From Arthrobacter zhangbolii (lineage in GTDB: Bacteria; Actinomycetota; Actinomycetes; Actinomycetales; Micrococcaceae), in contig NZ_CP094984.1 of the NCBI RefSeq assembly GCF_022869865.1, positions 558,001 to 622,000 on the forward strand: DNA of 64,000 nucleotides, in the 5' to 3' direction. Every line of letters starts with the position of its first letter. Positions within the stretch are counted from its first letter, which is position 1. The position numbers and the translations under genes are program-made. The notes beneath the pieces are model-generated. The model had not been told where the DNA came from. It was given only the letters and a program-made list of their open reading frames with translations, and did no database searches. This document shows, piece after piece, positions 53,008-62,097 of the stretch.

Positions 53008-53391
53008 GTGCCTATCGGCAAGGTCAAGTGGTTCGACACTGGTAAGGGTTTTGGTTTTCTGGCCACGGATGAGGGGCAGGAAGTATTCCTTCATGCCTCG
53101 GCCCTGCCAGCAGGAGTCAGCGAGGTTAAGCCCGGCACCCGCATGGAGTTCGGCGTAGCCGACGGCCGGCGCGGCCCGCAGGCCCTTTCCGCACGCATCT
53201 TGGAGGCACCGCCGTCGGTTGCCAAGGCCACCCGCAAGGACGCCGAAGACATGGCTGTGATTACCGAAGACCTGATCAAACTCCTTGACGGAATCTCCAA
53301 CGGCCTGCGCCGCGGGCGCTACCCGGAAAAGAAACATGCCGCCAAGGTGGCCGCAGTCCTGCGCGCCGTCGCTGACGACCTGGATGTATAA
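53008..53391 (+). CDS. Cold-shock domain protein with C-terminal extension
   Basis: A 127-residue protein: a 65-residue cold-shock domain (RNP1 KGFGFL, RNP2 VFLHAS) plus a helical 60-residue extension (MAVITEDLIKLLDGISNGLR). The domain binds RNA or single-stranded DNA. The extension is conserved in actinobacterial CspB-like proteins and absent from CspA at 43322. The start is GTG at 53008 (PIGKVKWFD), because the CSD begins there. It is followed 15 bases on by the DUF3027 gene, so the two are probably co-transcribed. Confidence 0.88.
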   Translation: MPIGKVKWFDTGKGFGFLATDEGQEVFLHASALPAGVSEVKPGTRMEFGVADGRRGPQALSARILEAPPSVAKATRKDAEDMAVITEDLIKLLDGISNGLRRGRYPEKKHAAKVAAVLRAVADDLDV

Positions 53392-53406
53392 GGTTCGCGT
53401 ACTGAA

Positions 53407-53940
53407 GTGACTATGACACCGGTAACCCCCTCTCCCGATACGTCTCCGGAACCCGGATCCGACCAGGCAGCTCCCGCGGCCCGGCGGCGGGCTCCGCGCC
53501 GTCCCGGTAAACCCGACGCCGTCCTGGCCGCAGCAGTGGCTGAAGCACGTGCCGGCCTGCTGGAGGTCGCAGCTGAAGAAGAAGTGGGCGAGTACGTGGG
53601 CGCCGTTGCGGATGCCGAGCGCCTGGTAACCCACCGGTTCGCGGCCCTGCGTCCCGGTTACCGCGGATGGCAGTGGTACTCCACGGTTGCGCGGATGCCC
53701 AGAAGTAAAAAGGTGACGGTCAGCGAGGTGGGTCTGCTGCCGTCCGAGGATTCCCTGTTGGCGCCTGAATGGGTGCCGTGGTCCGACCGGCTGCGGCCCG
53801 AGGATATCGCCGCCGAGCAGGAACAGCAGGCGAAGGAGCAGGCCGAACAGGAGGCCCGCGACGCGCTGGAACAGGCTGAGCCCCGGCAGGACGGGCAGCA
53901 GTCCTCCACTGACGCGACGGGTGCCGGGGAGGACGACTAA
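53407..53940 (+). CDS. DUF3027 domain-containing protein
   Basis: A 177-residue protein. The first 40 residues are Pro/Ala/Arg-rich; the core (residues 45-130) carries the DUF3027 pattern AERLVTHRFAALRPGYRGWQ and WYSTVARMPRSKKVTVSEV, then LAPEWVPWSDRLRPEDI. The C-terminal 45 residues are Gln/Glu-rich. The family is restricted to actinobacteria and of unknown function. GTG start at 53407; an ATG at 53413 is in frame. It sits between the cold-shock gene and the MFS gene on one strand. Confidence 0.85.
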   Translation: MTMTPVTPSPDTSPEPGSDQAAPAARRRAPRRPGKPDAVLAAAVAEARAGLLEVAAEEEVGEYVGAVADAERLVTHRFAALRPGYRGWQWYSTVARMPRSKKVTVSEVGLLPSEDSLLAPEWVPWSDRLRPEDIAAEQEQQAKEQAEQEARDALEQAEPRQDGQQSSTDATGAGEDD

Positions 53941-53993
53941 CCCGTGACGGTTGCGGCAACAGGTTCATCAATCCCGCAGGGGGCGCTGAACTG

Positions 53994-55274
53994 ATGTTCC
54001 GTTCCCTACGCATCTTTAACTACCGGATCTGGTTTTTCGGTGCCCTGGTCTCAAACATCGGCACCTGGATGCAGCGGACCGCACAGGACTGGCTGGTCTA
54101 TGACATCCTCACTGACCAGAATGCGGCAGCGATGGGCATTGTCATGGCCCTGCAGTTGGGGCCCCAGCTGCTGCTCGCCCCCTGGTCCGGACTGATTGCG
54201 GATACCTACAACCGCCGCAAGGTCCTGCTGCTGACCCAGATCAGTATGGGCGGTCTCGGCCTCGCCCTGGGCCTGCTGGTTCTCTCCGGCCATGCCGAGC
54301 TGTGGCATGTCTACGCGTTTGCCATGGCATTGGGGATTGTTTCCGCCATTGACGGTCCGGCACGGCAGGCTTTTGTGTCCGAAGTGGTTTCGGAACGGGA
54401 TCTCCCGAACGCCGTGGCCCTGAACAGCGCCTCCTTTAACGGGGCACGGATGATCGGCCCCGCCGTCGCGGGCCTGCTGACCGTGGCCGTCGGCCCGGGG
54501 CTGGTCTTTATCCTCAATGCCCTGACCTTCGGCGCCATGGTGGTGGCCCTGCTGAAGATGCGTGCCGGGGAACTGCGGGCCATGCCGAAGGCGGCCGCCG
54601 GCAAGGGGCGCATCCGGGCGGGGCTGGCCTATGTGCGCCACCGGCCGGACCTGATGATGGTGATGCTCGCCATTTTCATTGTCGGCACGTTCGGCATGAA
54701 CTTTGCCATATATATAGCGGCAATGGCGCGCACGGAATTTGGCCGCGATGCAGGGGTCTTCGGGGTGCTCAACTCAGTGATGGCGATCGGCTCGGTATCC
54801 GGTGCCTTACTCTCCGCCCGCCGGGACCGGCCACGGCTGCGGTTTGTTTTCGGCGCCGCGGGTGCCTTCGGGTTCGCCTGCATCCTTTCCGCCGCCGCAC
54901 CCAACCTGATCCTGTTCGCACTCTCGCTGATCCCGGTGGGGCTGTTTGCCCTCACGCTGATGACCAGCGCCAACGCCTATGTGCAGACCACCACCGCACC
55001 GGGAATGCGCGGGCGGGTGATGGCGCTGTATTTCGCGATCTTCATGGGCGGAACGCCGCTGGGCGCCCCGGTGGTCGGCTGGGTCTCCAACGCCTTCGGT
55101 CCGCGCTGGAGCCTTGGGGTAGCGGCCGCTGCCGGCATTGTGGCGGCCACACTGGGCTTTGTCTGGGCGTGGCGGACCTACGGAATGCGGTTCCACTATG
55201 ACCGCAGCCTGCCGCGCCGCCTGAGCATGACCACCGACATCCCGGAAAAGGCGCAGGACCCGGACAACGCCTAG
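53994..55274 (+). CDS. EntS-like MFS transporter
   Basis: A 426-residue MFS_3-type protein with 12 membrane helices. VSNIGTWMQRTAQDWLVYDI in TM1 matches the group that includes the enterobactin exporter EntS, and LSARRDRPRLR marks the mid-loop. It resembles the MFS at 34032 but lacks the C-terminal alpha/beta domain. Substrate unknown. The 3' end lies inside a perfect 16-bp hairpin. Confidence 0.88.
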   Translation: MFRSLRIFNYRIWFFGALVSNIGTWMQRTAQDWLVYDILTDQNAAAMGIVMALQLGPQLLLAPWSGLIADTYNRRKVLLLTQISMGGLGLALGLLVLSGHAELWHVYAFAMALGIVSAIDGPARQAFVSEVVSERDLPNAVALNSASFNGARMIGPAVAGLLTVAVGPGLVFILNALTFGAMVVALLKMRAGELRAMPKAAAGKGRIRAGLAYVRHRPDLMMVMLAIFIVGTFGMNFAIYIAAMARTEFGRDAGVFGVLNSVMAIGSVSGALLSARRDRPRLRFVFGAAGAFGFACILSAAAPNLILFALSLIPVGLFALTLMTSANAYVQTTTAPGMRGRVMALYFAIFMGGTPLGAPVVGWVSNAFGPRWSLGVAAAAGIVAATLGFVWAWRTYGMRFHYDRSLPRRLSMTTDIPEKAQDPDNA

Positions 55275-55290
55275 TGTCCGGGTCCTGCGC
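55251..55290. terminator. Hairpin containing the MFS stop codon
   Basis: A perfect 16-bp inverted repeat (55251-55266 and 55275-55290) with an 8-base loop that contains the TAG stop of the MFS gene. It sits between convergent MFS and serC genes and could act on both strands. There is no T-run, so it may block transcription weakly or protect the 3' ends instead. Confidence 0.65.
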
Positions 55291-55312
55291 CTGATGCTGC
55301 TGGCCTGAAGGG

Positions 55313-56443
<1,131 letters not shown>

Positions 56444-56653
56444 TTATCGCTCCAAGCGTGTCAGGGGAAAGCGCGTATGCAATTCCATTCTGCCGCACCC
56501 TCCTCCACCGGACGATTTATGACCCCGGCCACGGGAGGATGTGCTGCAGGCCGGGCAATTTACGGGGCGTCGGGCGAATAGGCTAACGTGTTGGCGTACA
56601 CCCGGGGCAGCGGTATGTTGTCCTCCTTTCTTCCTTAGTAGGAGCGGCCCGTC

Positions 56654-57352
56654 ATGACGGATCTCATTGACACCACTGAGATGTACCTCAGGACCATCCT
56701 GGAACTGGAAGAGGAAAACATTGTTGCCCTGCGGGCGCGGATTGCCGAACGGCTGCGCCACTCAGGCCCCACCGTGTCCCAGACAGTTGGGCGGATGGAG
56801 CGCGACGGCCTGGTGGTGGTCGCGGGAACCCGCAGGCTGGAGCTGACCGAACTCGGCCGGCGCCGCGCCACGGAGGTCATGCGGAAGCACCGGCTGGCCG
56901 AACGCCTGCTGGCCGATGTGATCGGCCTTGACTGGGCCTACGTCCACGACGAGGCCTGCCGGTGGGAGCATGTCATGAGTGAACGGGTGGAACGGCGGCT
57001 CTACGAGCTGCTGGGACGCCCCACCGAATCCCCCTACGGCAACCCCATCCCGGGCCTGGAAGCGATCGGCGGCGTAGCCTCGGAGGTCTTCAGTTCAGGA
57101 GTCAATGACCTGGTCTCCATGGTCGCTGAAGCTGTGCCGGGCGCCCCGCTGAAGCTGGTCCGCCTGGCCGAGCCCATCCAGGTGGAGCCCGAACTGCTGT
57201 CCCAGCTGGACGAGGCAGGCCTGCGGCCCGGCGCCCGGATCACCGCGGAAGAAGTGGGCGGGTATATCTCAGTCCGTGTGCCCGGCATTGAAGGGGCCCT
57301 GGAACTGCCTGCGGAGGTTGCGGCGCACGTCTTCGTGTCCCACGCCGGGTAA
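56654..57352 (+). CDS. ideR: Iron-dependent repressor IdeR/DtxR
   Basis: A 232-residue metalloregulator. It should repress iron-uptake genes when loaded with Fe(II). The metal ligands fall at the same numbers as in DtxR: M10, H79, E83, H98, C102, E105 and H106. The helix-turn-helix is SGPTVSQTVGRMERDGL (residues 37-53), and the C-terminal SH3-like domain (residues 150-232) is complete. AGGAG precedes the ATG. No convincing 19-bp iron box is seen in its promoter region. A weak half-match (AGGCTAAC) at about 56578 is noted but not called. Confidence 0.96.
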   Translation: MTDLIDTTEMYLRTILELEEENIVALRARIAERLRHSGPTVSQTVGRMERDGLVVVAGTRRLELTELGRRRATEVMRKHRLAERLLADVIGLDWAYVHDEACRWEHVMSERVERRLYELLGRPTESPYGNPIPGLEAIGGVASEVFSSGVNDLVSMVAEAVPGAPLKLVRLAEPIQVEPELLSQLDEAGLRPGARITAEEVGGYISVRVPGIEGALELPAEVAAHVFVSHAG

Positions 57353-57357
57353 CGGAA

Positions 57358-57387
57358 TGGTCACTTTTGTGGCGTTTACCCTATAGT
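57358..57387 (+). promoter_or_regulatory. Candidate promoter of the M23 riboswitch transcript
   Basis: -10 TATAGT (57382-57387) with a weak -35 TGGTCA 18 bases upstream (57358-57363). It directly precedes the ydaO riboswitch. Confidence 0.45.
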
Positions 57388-57394
57388 GAGTTCC

Positions 57395-57632
57395 TGACGT
57401 TGAAACACCATCGTTATCCGGTCCGTCCGCCGAGCCCTGCCAGCGGACCGGAGTACCAACCGTTCAGGCAGGGGCGGAGGACCCACTTTCCGGCAGCACA
57501 GCTGCCTTGGGGTGAAGCCTTCCGGACGCCGACAGCCGTGCACGCCCAGCCGCCTGCACGCCGCCGGACCGGAGGCCGAGTTTCTCTACTCGAATCCGAC
57601 AGCTAACTTCGTAGGCGATCCAAGAGAGGGAA
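57395..57632 (+). ncRNA. ydaO (c-di-AMP) riboswitch upstream of M23 peptidase
   Basis: The leader carries the hallmark blocks of the ydaO/yuaA class in order: GGCAGGGGCGGAGGACCCA-type P-loop near 57465, CTTGGGGTGAAGCC (57506-57519), and the signature CGAATCCGACAGCTAACTTC (57591-57610) followed by GTAGGCG, ending with AGAGAGGG just before the TTG start. In actinobacteria this class binds c-di-AMP and turns cell-wall hydrolase genes off. Boundaries are approximate. Confidence 0.88.
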
Positions 57633-57636
57633 TTAC

Positions 57637-58407
57637 TTGTCGAAGCATGCTGCTTCGGGCCGGCGCCGTGCGTCTGCTCCTGTTACGCCTGCGCGTCAGC
57701 GCAACTCAACGTCCTCCGGCCGCCGGCGGGCTGAAACCAAGACCATCTCCGTTGGGGGAGCCGCCCAGAAGGTTGCCATTACCGCTGCCACGTCGGGCCT
57801 GATCCTCACCGCGGCCCTGCCGACGACGGCGGCTGCCGGGGACCCCGCAGTGCAGTCGGAACCGGTTGTAGCGACAAGTACGCCAGTACAGGCTGATCCG
57901 AATGCCAATGTCGGCTTCGCCAGGGCAGGTTTGAGCAGCGCCTTCGATCCGGACGCCAAGCTCGCCTCGGTTACGGTTGCTGCCGGCAGCACGGTGGTTC
58001 CCGCCGCGGCCAAGGGCACACTCTCCACTCCGCTGGACGTCGCCCTCATCGAAACCTCCGGGTTCGGACACCGCGTCAGCCCCATCACCGGTGAAGCCGG
58101 CGAAATGCATAATGGCCAGGACTTCGCTGCCACCTGCGGCACCGCCGTAAACGCCGCTGCCTCCGGCACGGTCGTTTTTGCCGGCTGGCACCCCTATGGC
58201 GGGGGCAACCGTGTGGTGATTGACCACGGCAACGGCGTAGAGACCACGTACAACCACCTGTCCAGCGCAGCAGTCACCGTGGGTACCGAAATCAAGCGCG
58301 GACACCTGGTGGGCGCAAGCGGAACCACTGGCGCTTCCACCGGCTGCCACCTGCATTTTGAGGTCGTAGTTAACGGCGAAGTGGTCGACCCGCGGGACTG
58401 GTTGTAA
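57637..58407 (+). CDS. Secreted M23 (LytM-type) metallopeptidase
   Basis: A 256-residue exported endopeptidase. The signal region has a basic N-terminus and hydrophobic core KVAITAATSGLILTAALPTTAAAG. The catalytic Zn site is intact: HNGQDF (H and D ligands) near residue 152 and HLHFE near residue 240. LytM enzymes cleave peptidoglycan cross-bridges. The start is TTG at 57637 with AGAGAGGG upstream as ribosome binding site within the riboswitch expression platform. It should be under c-di-AMP control. Confidence 0.9.
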   Translation: MSKHAASGRRRASAPVTPARQRNSTSSGRRRAETKTISVGGAAQKVAITAATSGLILTAALPTTAAAGDPAVQSEPVVATSTPVQADPNANVGFARAGLSSAFDPDAKLASVTVAAGSTVVPAAAKGTLSTPLDVALIETSGFGHRVSPITGEAGEMHNGQDFAATCGTAVNAAASGTVVFAGWHPYGGGNRVVIDHGNGVETTYNHLSSAAVTVGTEIKRGHLVGASGTTGASTGCHLHFEVVVNGEVVDPRDWL

Positions 58408-58436
58408 CCGGACGAATATCGTTTCGTGATCGGAAC

Positions 58437-58465
58437 GTGACATAGAGCAAATGTTGCTGTACGCT
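58437..58465 (+). promoter_or_regulatory. Candidate promoter of the NlpC/P60 riboswitch transcript
   Basis: -35 GTGACA (58437-58442) and -10 TACGCT (58460-58465) separated by 17 bases, directly upstream of the second ydaO riboswitch and after the M23 stop codon. Confidence 0.55.
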
Positions 58466-58469
58466 CGTC

Positions 58470-58688
58470 CTCGTGCCTGATTCGCCAACGATCGGGCACC
58501 TTCGAACAGATCGCCGAGCTCTGCCACTGTTTGAAGTCCGTTCGCAGAATCGCATGGCAGAGGCGGGGGAACCAATTTCGGGTTTCGAAAGAAACCCTTG
58601 GGGTTAAGTTGCAAAGGCCATTAGGCCGGGCAACCGGGTGACTCCCATCCGAATCCGACAGCTCACCTCGTAGGCATTGGGAGAGGCA
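58470..58688 (+). ncRNA. Second ydaO (c-di-AMP) riboswitch, upstream of NlpC/P60 genes
   Basis: Same architecture as the riboswitch at 57395: GGCAGAGGCGGGGGAACCAA near 58557, CTTGGGGTTAAG (58597-58608), and CGAATCCGACAGCTCACCTC (58650-58669) then GTAGGC, ending GAGAGGC before the GTG start. The signature block differs from the first copy at only two of about 26 bases. Boundaries approximate. Confidence 0.88.
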
Positions 58689-58693
58689 AACTT

Positions 58694-59497
58694 GTGTCAT
58701 CACACGCTCATGGCCGCCGTCGCGCTGCCACCGTACAGACCAACCCGATCACCGCGCTTTCCAAGGCAGTCAGCTCCAACGCCGGTACCGTAGGCCGCCA
58801 GGCCGCCGTCGTAGTAGCAGCATCCGGCCTCGTGCTGGCTGCAGGACTCCCTGCACAGGCTTCCTCCGTGAATACGGACCGCCAGGCTCTTGAGGCCACC
58901 ACCCTGAACTTCGTGGACGGCAGCGTCACCGCTCCCGCCAACGCCCCCTTCGCTCTGCAGCTGGCCGCTACCGCCGGTTCCATCGATGGATCCGAGTACC
59001 GCGCACAGGTTGCAGCAGAAGAAGCAGCAGCAACCGCAGCAGCCGAGCAGGCAGCTGCACAGGCTGCCCAGGCAGCACAGACCGCCGCTGCAGCAACCGC
59101 ACCCGCAGCTGCCCCGGCCGCTGCCGGTGCCGCCGTTATGACGGCTTCCTCCACTCCTGCCGCACCCGCACCGGAAACCGCTGCTCCCAGCAACGTCGGC
59201 GCGGCCCTGGTCGCCTCGGCCTACGGCCAGATCGGCGTTGCCCAGGATTGCACCGCCATGGTTGAAAACGCACTGCGCTCCGTCGGCAAGTCCGTCGGCG
59301 ATCTGGCCCCGGGCCAGTTCTTCCAGTTCGGCGCAGTTGTCGGCAGCCCGCAGCCCGGCGATCTGGTCATCACCGGTGGCCACGTCGCGATCTACGTCGG
59401 CAACGGCCAGGTCATCAGCGGCGGGCTGAACGGTATGAACACCGGCCTGCACAGCCTCTCCGACCTGCCGGGCGCCAGCTTCGTCCGGGTCAGCTAA
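58694..59497 (+). CDS. Secreted NlpC/P60-like peptidase, first copy
   Basis: A 267-residue exported protein. Signal region: GTVGRQAAVVVAASGLVLAA then GLPAQA. A long Ala/Gln/Glu-rich linker (residues about 95-155) probably spans or binds the wall. The C-terminal NlpC/P60-like domain has the nucleophile Cys in GVAQDCTAMV and the His in GGHVAIYVG. The third polar residue, usually His or Asn, is replaced by Ser/Gly (VISGG). It should cleave peptidoglycan stem peptides if active. GTG start. The next gene follows after 27 nt. Confidence 0.85.
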   Translation: MSSHAHGRRRAATVQTNPITALSKAVSSNAGTVGRQAAVVVAASGLVLAAGLPAQASSVNTDRQALEATTLNFVDGSVTAPANAPFALQLAATAGSIDGSEYRAQVAAEEAAATAAAEQAAAQAAQAAQTAAAATAPAAAPAAAGAAVMTASSTPAAPAPETAAPSNVGAALVASAYGQIGVAQDCTAMVENALRSVGKSVGDLAPGQFFQFGAVVGSPQPGDLVITGGHVAIYVGNGQVISGGLNGMNTGLHSLSDLPGASFVRVS

Positions 59498-59524
59498 GCC
59501 CAGTTTTTCGAGAGCCGGAGAATC

Positions 59525-60313
59525 ATGACCTCGACAACTGAGCGCGCCCGCCACCGGGCGCCGGTGGAACGCACCACTACGCTGAACGCACTCGCCGGTG
59601 CCGTGAGCGCCAACGCAGGAACAGTGGGCCGCCAGGCCGCTGTTATTGCCGCGGCCTCGGGGCTGGTACTGACAACCGGCGTTGCCGCCAATGCCTCCGG
59701 TGCGGAGACCCTGCGCGATGTCCGCACCAGCAACCTGAACCTTTCCGCGGCCCAGCCCGTCCAGGTACCGGAGACCATTCAGGTCTCCTTCGAGCGGGAC
59801 GGGATCAACGGTGTGATCACCGCTCCCGAGCCTGTGCCGGCCGAGACGCCCACGCTGACCGTACAGGCCCAGGAAGTAGTTCCCGCCACGGCCAACACCA
59901 ATGCCCAGGGCGGCGCCACCACCGGTGCCGCAACTGCAGCACCGGCCGCGGCAACCCCGTCACCGGCACCGGAAGTTCCTTCCGGAGTTGGCGCAACCAT
60001 CGCGGCCGCAGCTTACGCCCAGCTTGGCGTCAGCCAGGACTGCACCATGCTGGCCACCAATTCGCTGGCTGCCGCAGGCATCAACTTCCACGGATGGCCG
60101 GCCGGCTACCTGTCCCTTGGACGGACGGTCAGTGCAGCCGAGGCCATGCCCGGAGACCTGATCTACTACGCCGACGGCGGCATGGGCATGGCCCACATTG
60201 CCGTCTACGTAGGCGGCGGACAGGCAGTACACGGCGGGTTCAACGGAAACAGCACAGTGGTTGCTCCGGCGGAGCTTGGCTCCGGCGGCGTTTACATCCG
60301 CGTAGGCGGCTAA
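59525..60313 (+). CDS. Secreted NlpC/P60-like peptidase, second copy
   Basis: A 262-residue paralogue of the preceding gene, with the same signal layout (GTVGRQAAVIAAASGLVLTT) and a shorter linker. The C-terminal domain has all three catalytic positions: Cys in GVSQDCTMLA, His in AHIAVYVG and a further His in AVHGGFNG. The twin genes probably arose by duplication. GGAG lies upstream of ATG 59525, and it is presumably expressed from the same c-di-AMP-controlled transcript. A terminator follows 70 nt on. Confidence 0.87.
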   Translation: MTSTTERARHRAPVERTTTLNALAGAVSANAGTVGRQAAVIAAASGLVLTTGVAANASGAETLRDVRTSNLNLSAAQPVQVPETIQVSFERDGINGVITAPEPVPAETPTLTVQAQEVVPATANTNAQGGATTGAATAAPAAATPSPAPEVPSGVGATIAAAAYAQLGVSQDCTMLATNSLAAAGINFHGWPAGYLSLGRTVSAAEAMPGDLIYYADGGMGMAHIAVYVGGGQAVHGGFNGNSTVVAPAELGSGGVYIRVGG

Positions 60314-60382
60314 TACCCCTGCACGTCAACGCGCTGCCTGAGTGCGGGGCGTGAGTTGTAAGACAGTTTGTAAGAACACGGC

Positions 60383-60408
60383 AAGGCTCCTCCTTCGGGG
60401 GGAGCCTT
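60383..60408 (+). terminator. Rho-independent terminator with UUCG loop
   Basis: An 11-bp stem (one wobble) closed by a TTCG tetraloop at 60383-60408, 70 bases after the second NlpC/P60 gene. The remaining 60409-60659 stretch shows no further recognisable feature beyond the next gene's ribosome binding site. Confidence 0.8.
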
Positions 60409-60659
60409 CCGGCTTTAATCCATTCCTTTTAACCCGCCCGGCCCGTCTAACCCCTCCGGCCCTTTGATACACCCGCACCGCGCCGTCGTCGCTGGGGGCG
60501 AAGCGGAGCGGGGGAGCGGTATGTCCGCCCGGGTTTTGCGCGTGAAAATGGCCAAGTTGCCAATCCCGGCATACTCTTGCATAGACAATCCGAAGTGCCG
60601 TTTGCGGAACGGTGTCTTGTACTCACCGGTTCGTGGGCGGCAGATGAAGAGGTATGTGC

Positions 60660-61160
60660 ATGCGCACTCTCGTTCTGAATGCTGGATACGAACCGCTGGC
60701 CGTGATTACCTTCCGCCGGGCCCTGGTACTGGTCCTCAACGGAAAGGCAAGCGTGGTAGCCGAGAGCGGTGAACCCGTGGCCGGGCCAAATGAGATTTTT
60801 CCCCGGCCCTCCGTGATCCTGCTGCACCGTTATGTGAAAATTCCCTACCGCGAGGGCACTGTTGCCACCCGCCGGGGAGTACTGCGCCGGGATAACCATG
60901 AATGCGCTTATTGCGGCAAGGCTGCGGCGACGGTGGACCACGTAGTGCCCCGCTCCCGCGGCGGAGATGACAGCTGGGAGAATCTCGTAGCCTGCTGCCT
61001 GCGCTGCAACAACACCAAAGGGGATAAGACCCTGGCGCAACTCGGGTGGCAGCTGCGCATTTCGCCCAAGGCGCCCCGCGGAGCCCGCTGGCAGATCCGT
61101 GAACTGGAACGGCCGTCCCCGCAGTGGGACCCCTTCCTGCAGAATGACACGGCTGCCTGA
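60660..61160 (+). CDS. HNH endonuclease
   Basis: A 166-residue HNH protein of the widespread actinobacterial/cyanobacterial type. It begins RTLVLNAGYEPLAVI, has a zinc pair in CAYCGKAAATVDHVVPRSRG (residues about 82-101) and a second in CCLRCNNTKGDK. Its role is unknown; members are not obviously linked to restriction loci. ATG 60660 is preferred over 60654 because AAGAGG is then correctly spaced. Its last base is the first base of the mobA start (60160-type overlap of one base). Confidence 0.9.
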   Translation: MRTLVLNAGYEPLAVITFRRALVLVLNGKASVVAESGEPVAGPNEIFPRPSVILLHRYVKIPYREGTVATRRGVLRRDNHECAYCGKAAATVDHVVPRSRGGDDSWENLVACCLRCNNTKGDKTLAQLGWQLRISPKAPRGARWQIRELERPSPQWDPFLQNDTAA

Positions 61161-61858
61161 TGCCCGGACCCCCGGATCACGCGGCAATTATCCTGGCCGG
61201 CGGCCGCTCCAGCCGTCTGGGCGGTGTGCCCAAGGCACTGTTGCTGGCGGACGGTAAAACGCTGCTGGAAACCACCCTTGCCGCGGTCCCCGACGCGCGG
61301 CCGGTATGCGTCGCCGGCCCGCCTCAGCTGGCCCCGCTCCTGGCCCGGTCTGCACCGGAGGCGGTGCTGGTCCGTGAAGAACCCGCCTTCGGCGGACCGG
61401 CGGCAGCAGTGGCGGCCGGCATCCTGGCCATGACCGATCCGCCCGAATGGACGCTGGTGCTGGCCTGCGACATGCCCGGTATCGCGGCCGCCATAGAGAC
61501 ACTGCTGTGCTCAGCGACGGGATCCGAGAGCCTGCTGGCGGTGGACGCCGAGGGATATATGCAGCCACTTGCAGGGATCTACCGCACGGCGGACCTGCTC
61601 TCCGCAGTGAATGTTCCTGCGCCCGGACAGCTGACAAACATGTCGATGAAGGGGCTGCTTGCTAGGGTGCAATGGAGGGGTGTGCAGGTTTCCCCCATGA
61701 GTACGGCCGATGTTGACACCTGGGCGGACGCGATGTCCCTGGGTGTGAGCGCCACGGACATGCAGCAGCAGTGCCTGCGGCATGGACCCAGCGAAGCGAA
61801 GGAGCACGAATGGCAAGCCAGCAGGAACAACTCGAAGCATGGAGCGGCAGGTTGCTGA
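61160..61858 (+). CDS. mobA: Molybdenum cofactor guanylyltransferase-like nucleotidyltransferase
   Basis: A 232-residue NTP-transferase. The nucleotide-binding motif AIILAGGRSSRLGGVPKAL is at residues 9-27, and DMPGI gives the metal-binding Asp near residue 105. It should attach GMP (or CMP) to molybdopterin. It is the first gene of a moco cluster: mobA-DUF6457-moeA-fdhD. The last 49 bases overlap the DUF6457 gene in another frame, an unusually large overlap. Confidence 0.88.
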   Translation: MPGPPDHAAIILAGGRSSRLGGVPKALLLADGKTLLETTLAAVPDARPVCVAGPPQLAPLLARSAPEAVLVREEPAFGGPAAAVAAGILAMTDPPEWTLVLACDMPGIAAAIETLLCSATGSESLLAVDAEGYMQPLAGIYRTADLLSAVNVPAPGQLTNMSMKGLLARVQWRGVQVSPMSTADVDTWADAMSLGVSATDMQQQCLRHGPSEAKEHEWQASRNNSKHGAAGC

Positions 61859-62097
61859 GGGCCCTTGAGCTCGAAGGCACTCCGGTGGAGGTTTCCGCCG
61901 TCCTTGACCTCGCGGCAGCCGCGGCACACAGCGTGGTGCGTCCGGCGGCGCCGTTGACCACCTTCATCGCGGGTTACGCTGCGGGCCTGGCAGCAGGCAG
62001 CGGCCAGGCGGATGACGCGGTGGCCATGCGTTCGGCGATGGCGGTGGCGGCCGGCGAATGCGCCGGCGCAGCTGCAGAGAAAGGGGGAATGGAATGA
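61810..62097 (+). CDS. DUF6457-type small protein in the molybdenum cluster
   Basis: A 95-residue helical protein (WSGRLLRALELEGTPVEVSA then VLDLAAAAAHSVVRPAAPLT) that I recognise as the DUF6457 family found near mobA/moeA. It may be an accessory of cofactor synthesis or of formate dehydrogenase; its function is unestablished. AAGGAGCACGA precedes the ATG. It overlaps mobA by 49 bases and moeA by 4 (ATGA). Confidence 0.8.
   Translation: MASQQEQLEAWSGRLLRALELEGTPVEVSAVLDLAAAAAHSVVRPAAPLTTFIAGYAAGLAAGSGQADDAVAMRSAMAVAAGECAGAAAEKGGME

Noticed and set aside
56570-56590. Possible iron box upstream of ideR
   Set aside because: Only the central AGGCTAAC matches; about 11 of 19 positions of the IdeR consensus agree, which is near what chance gives in a scan of this size.
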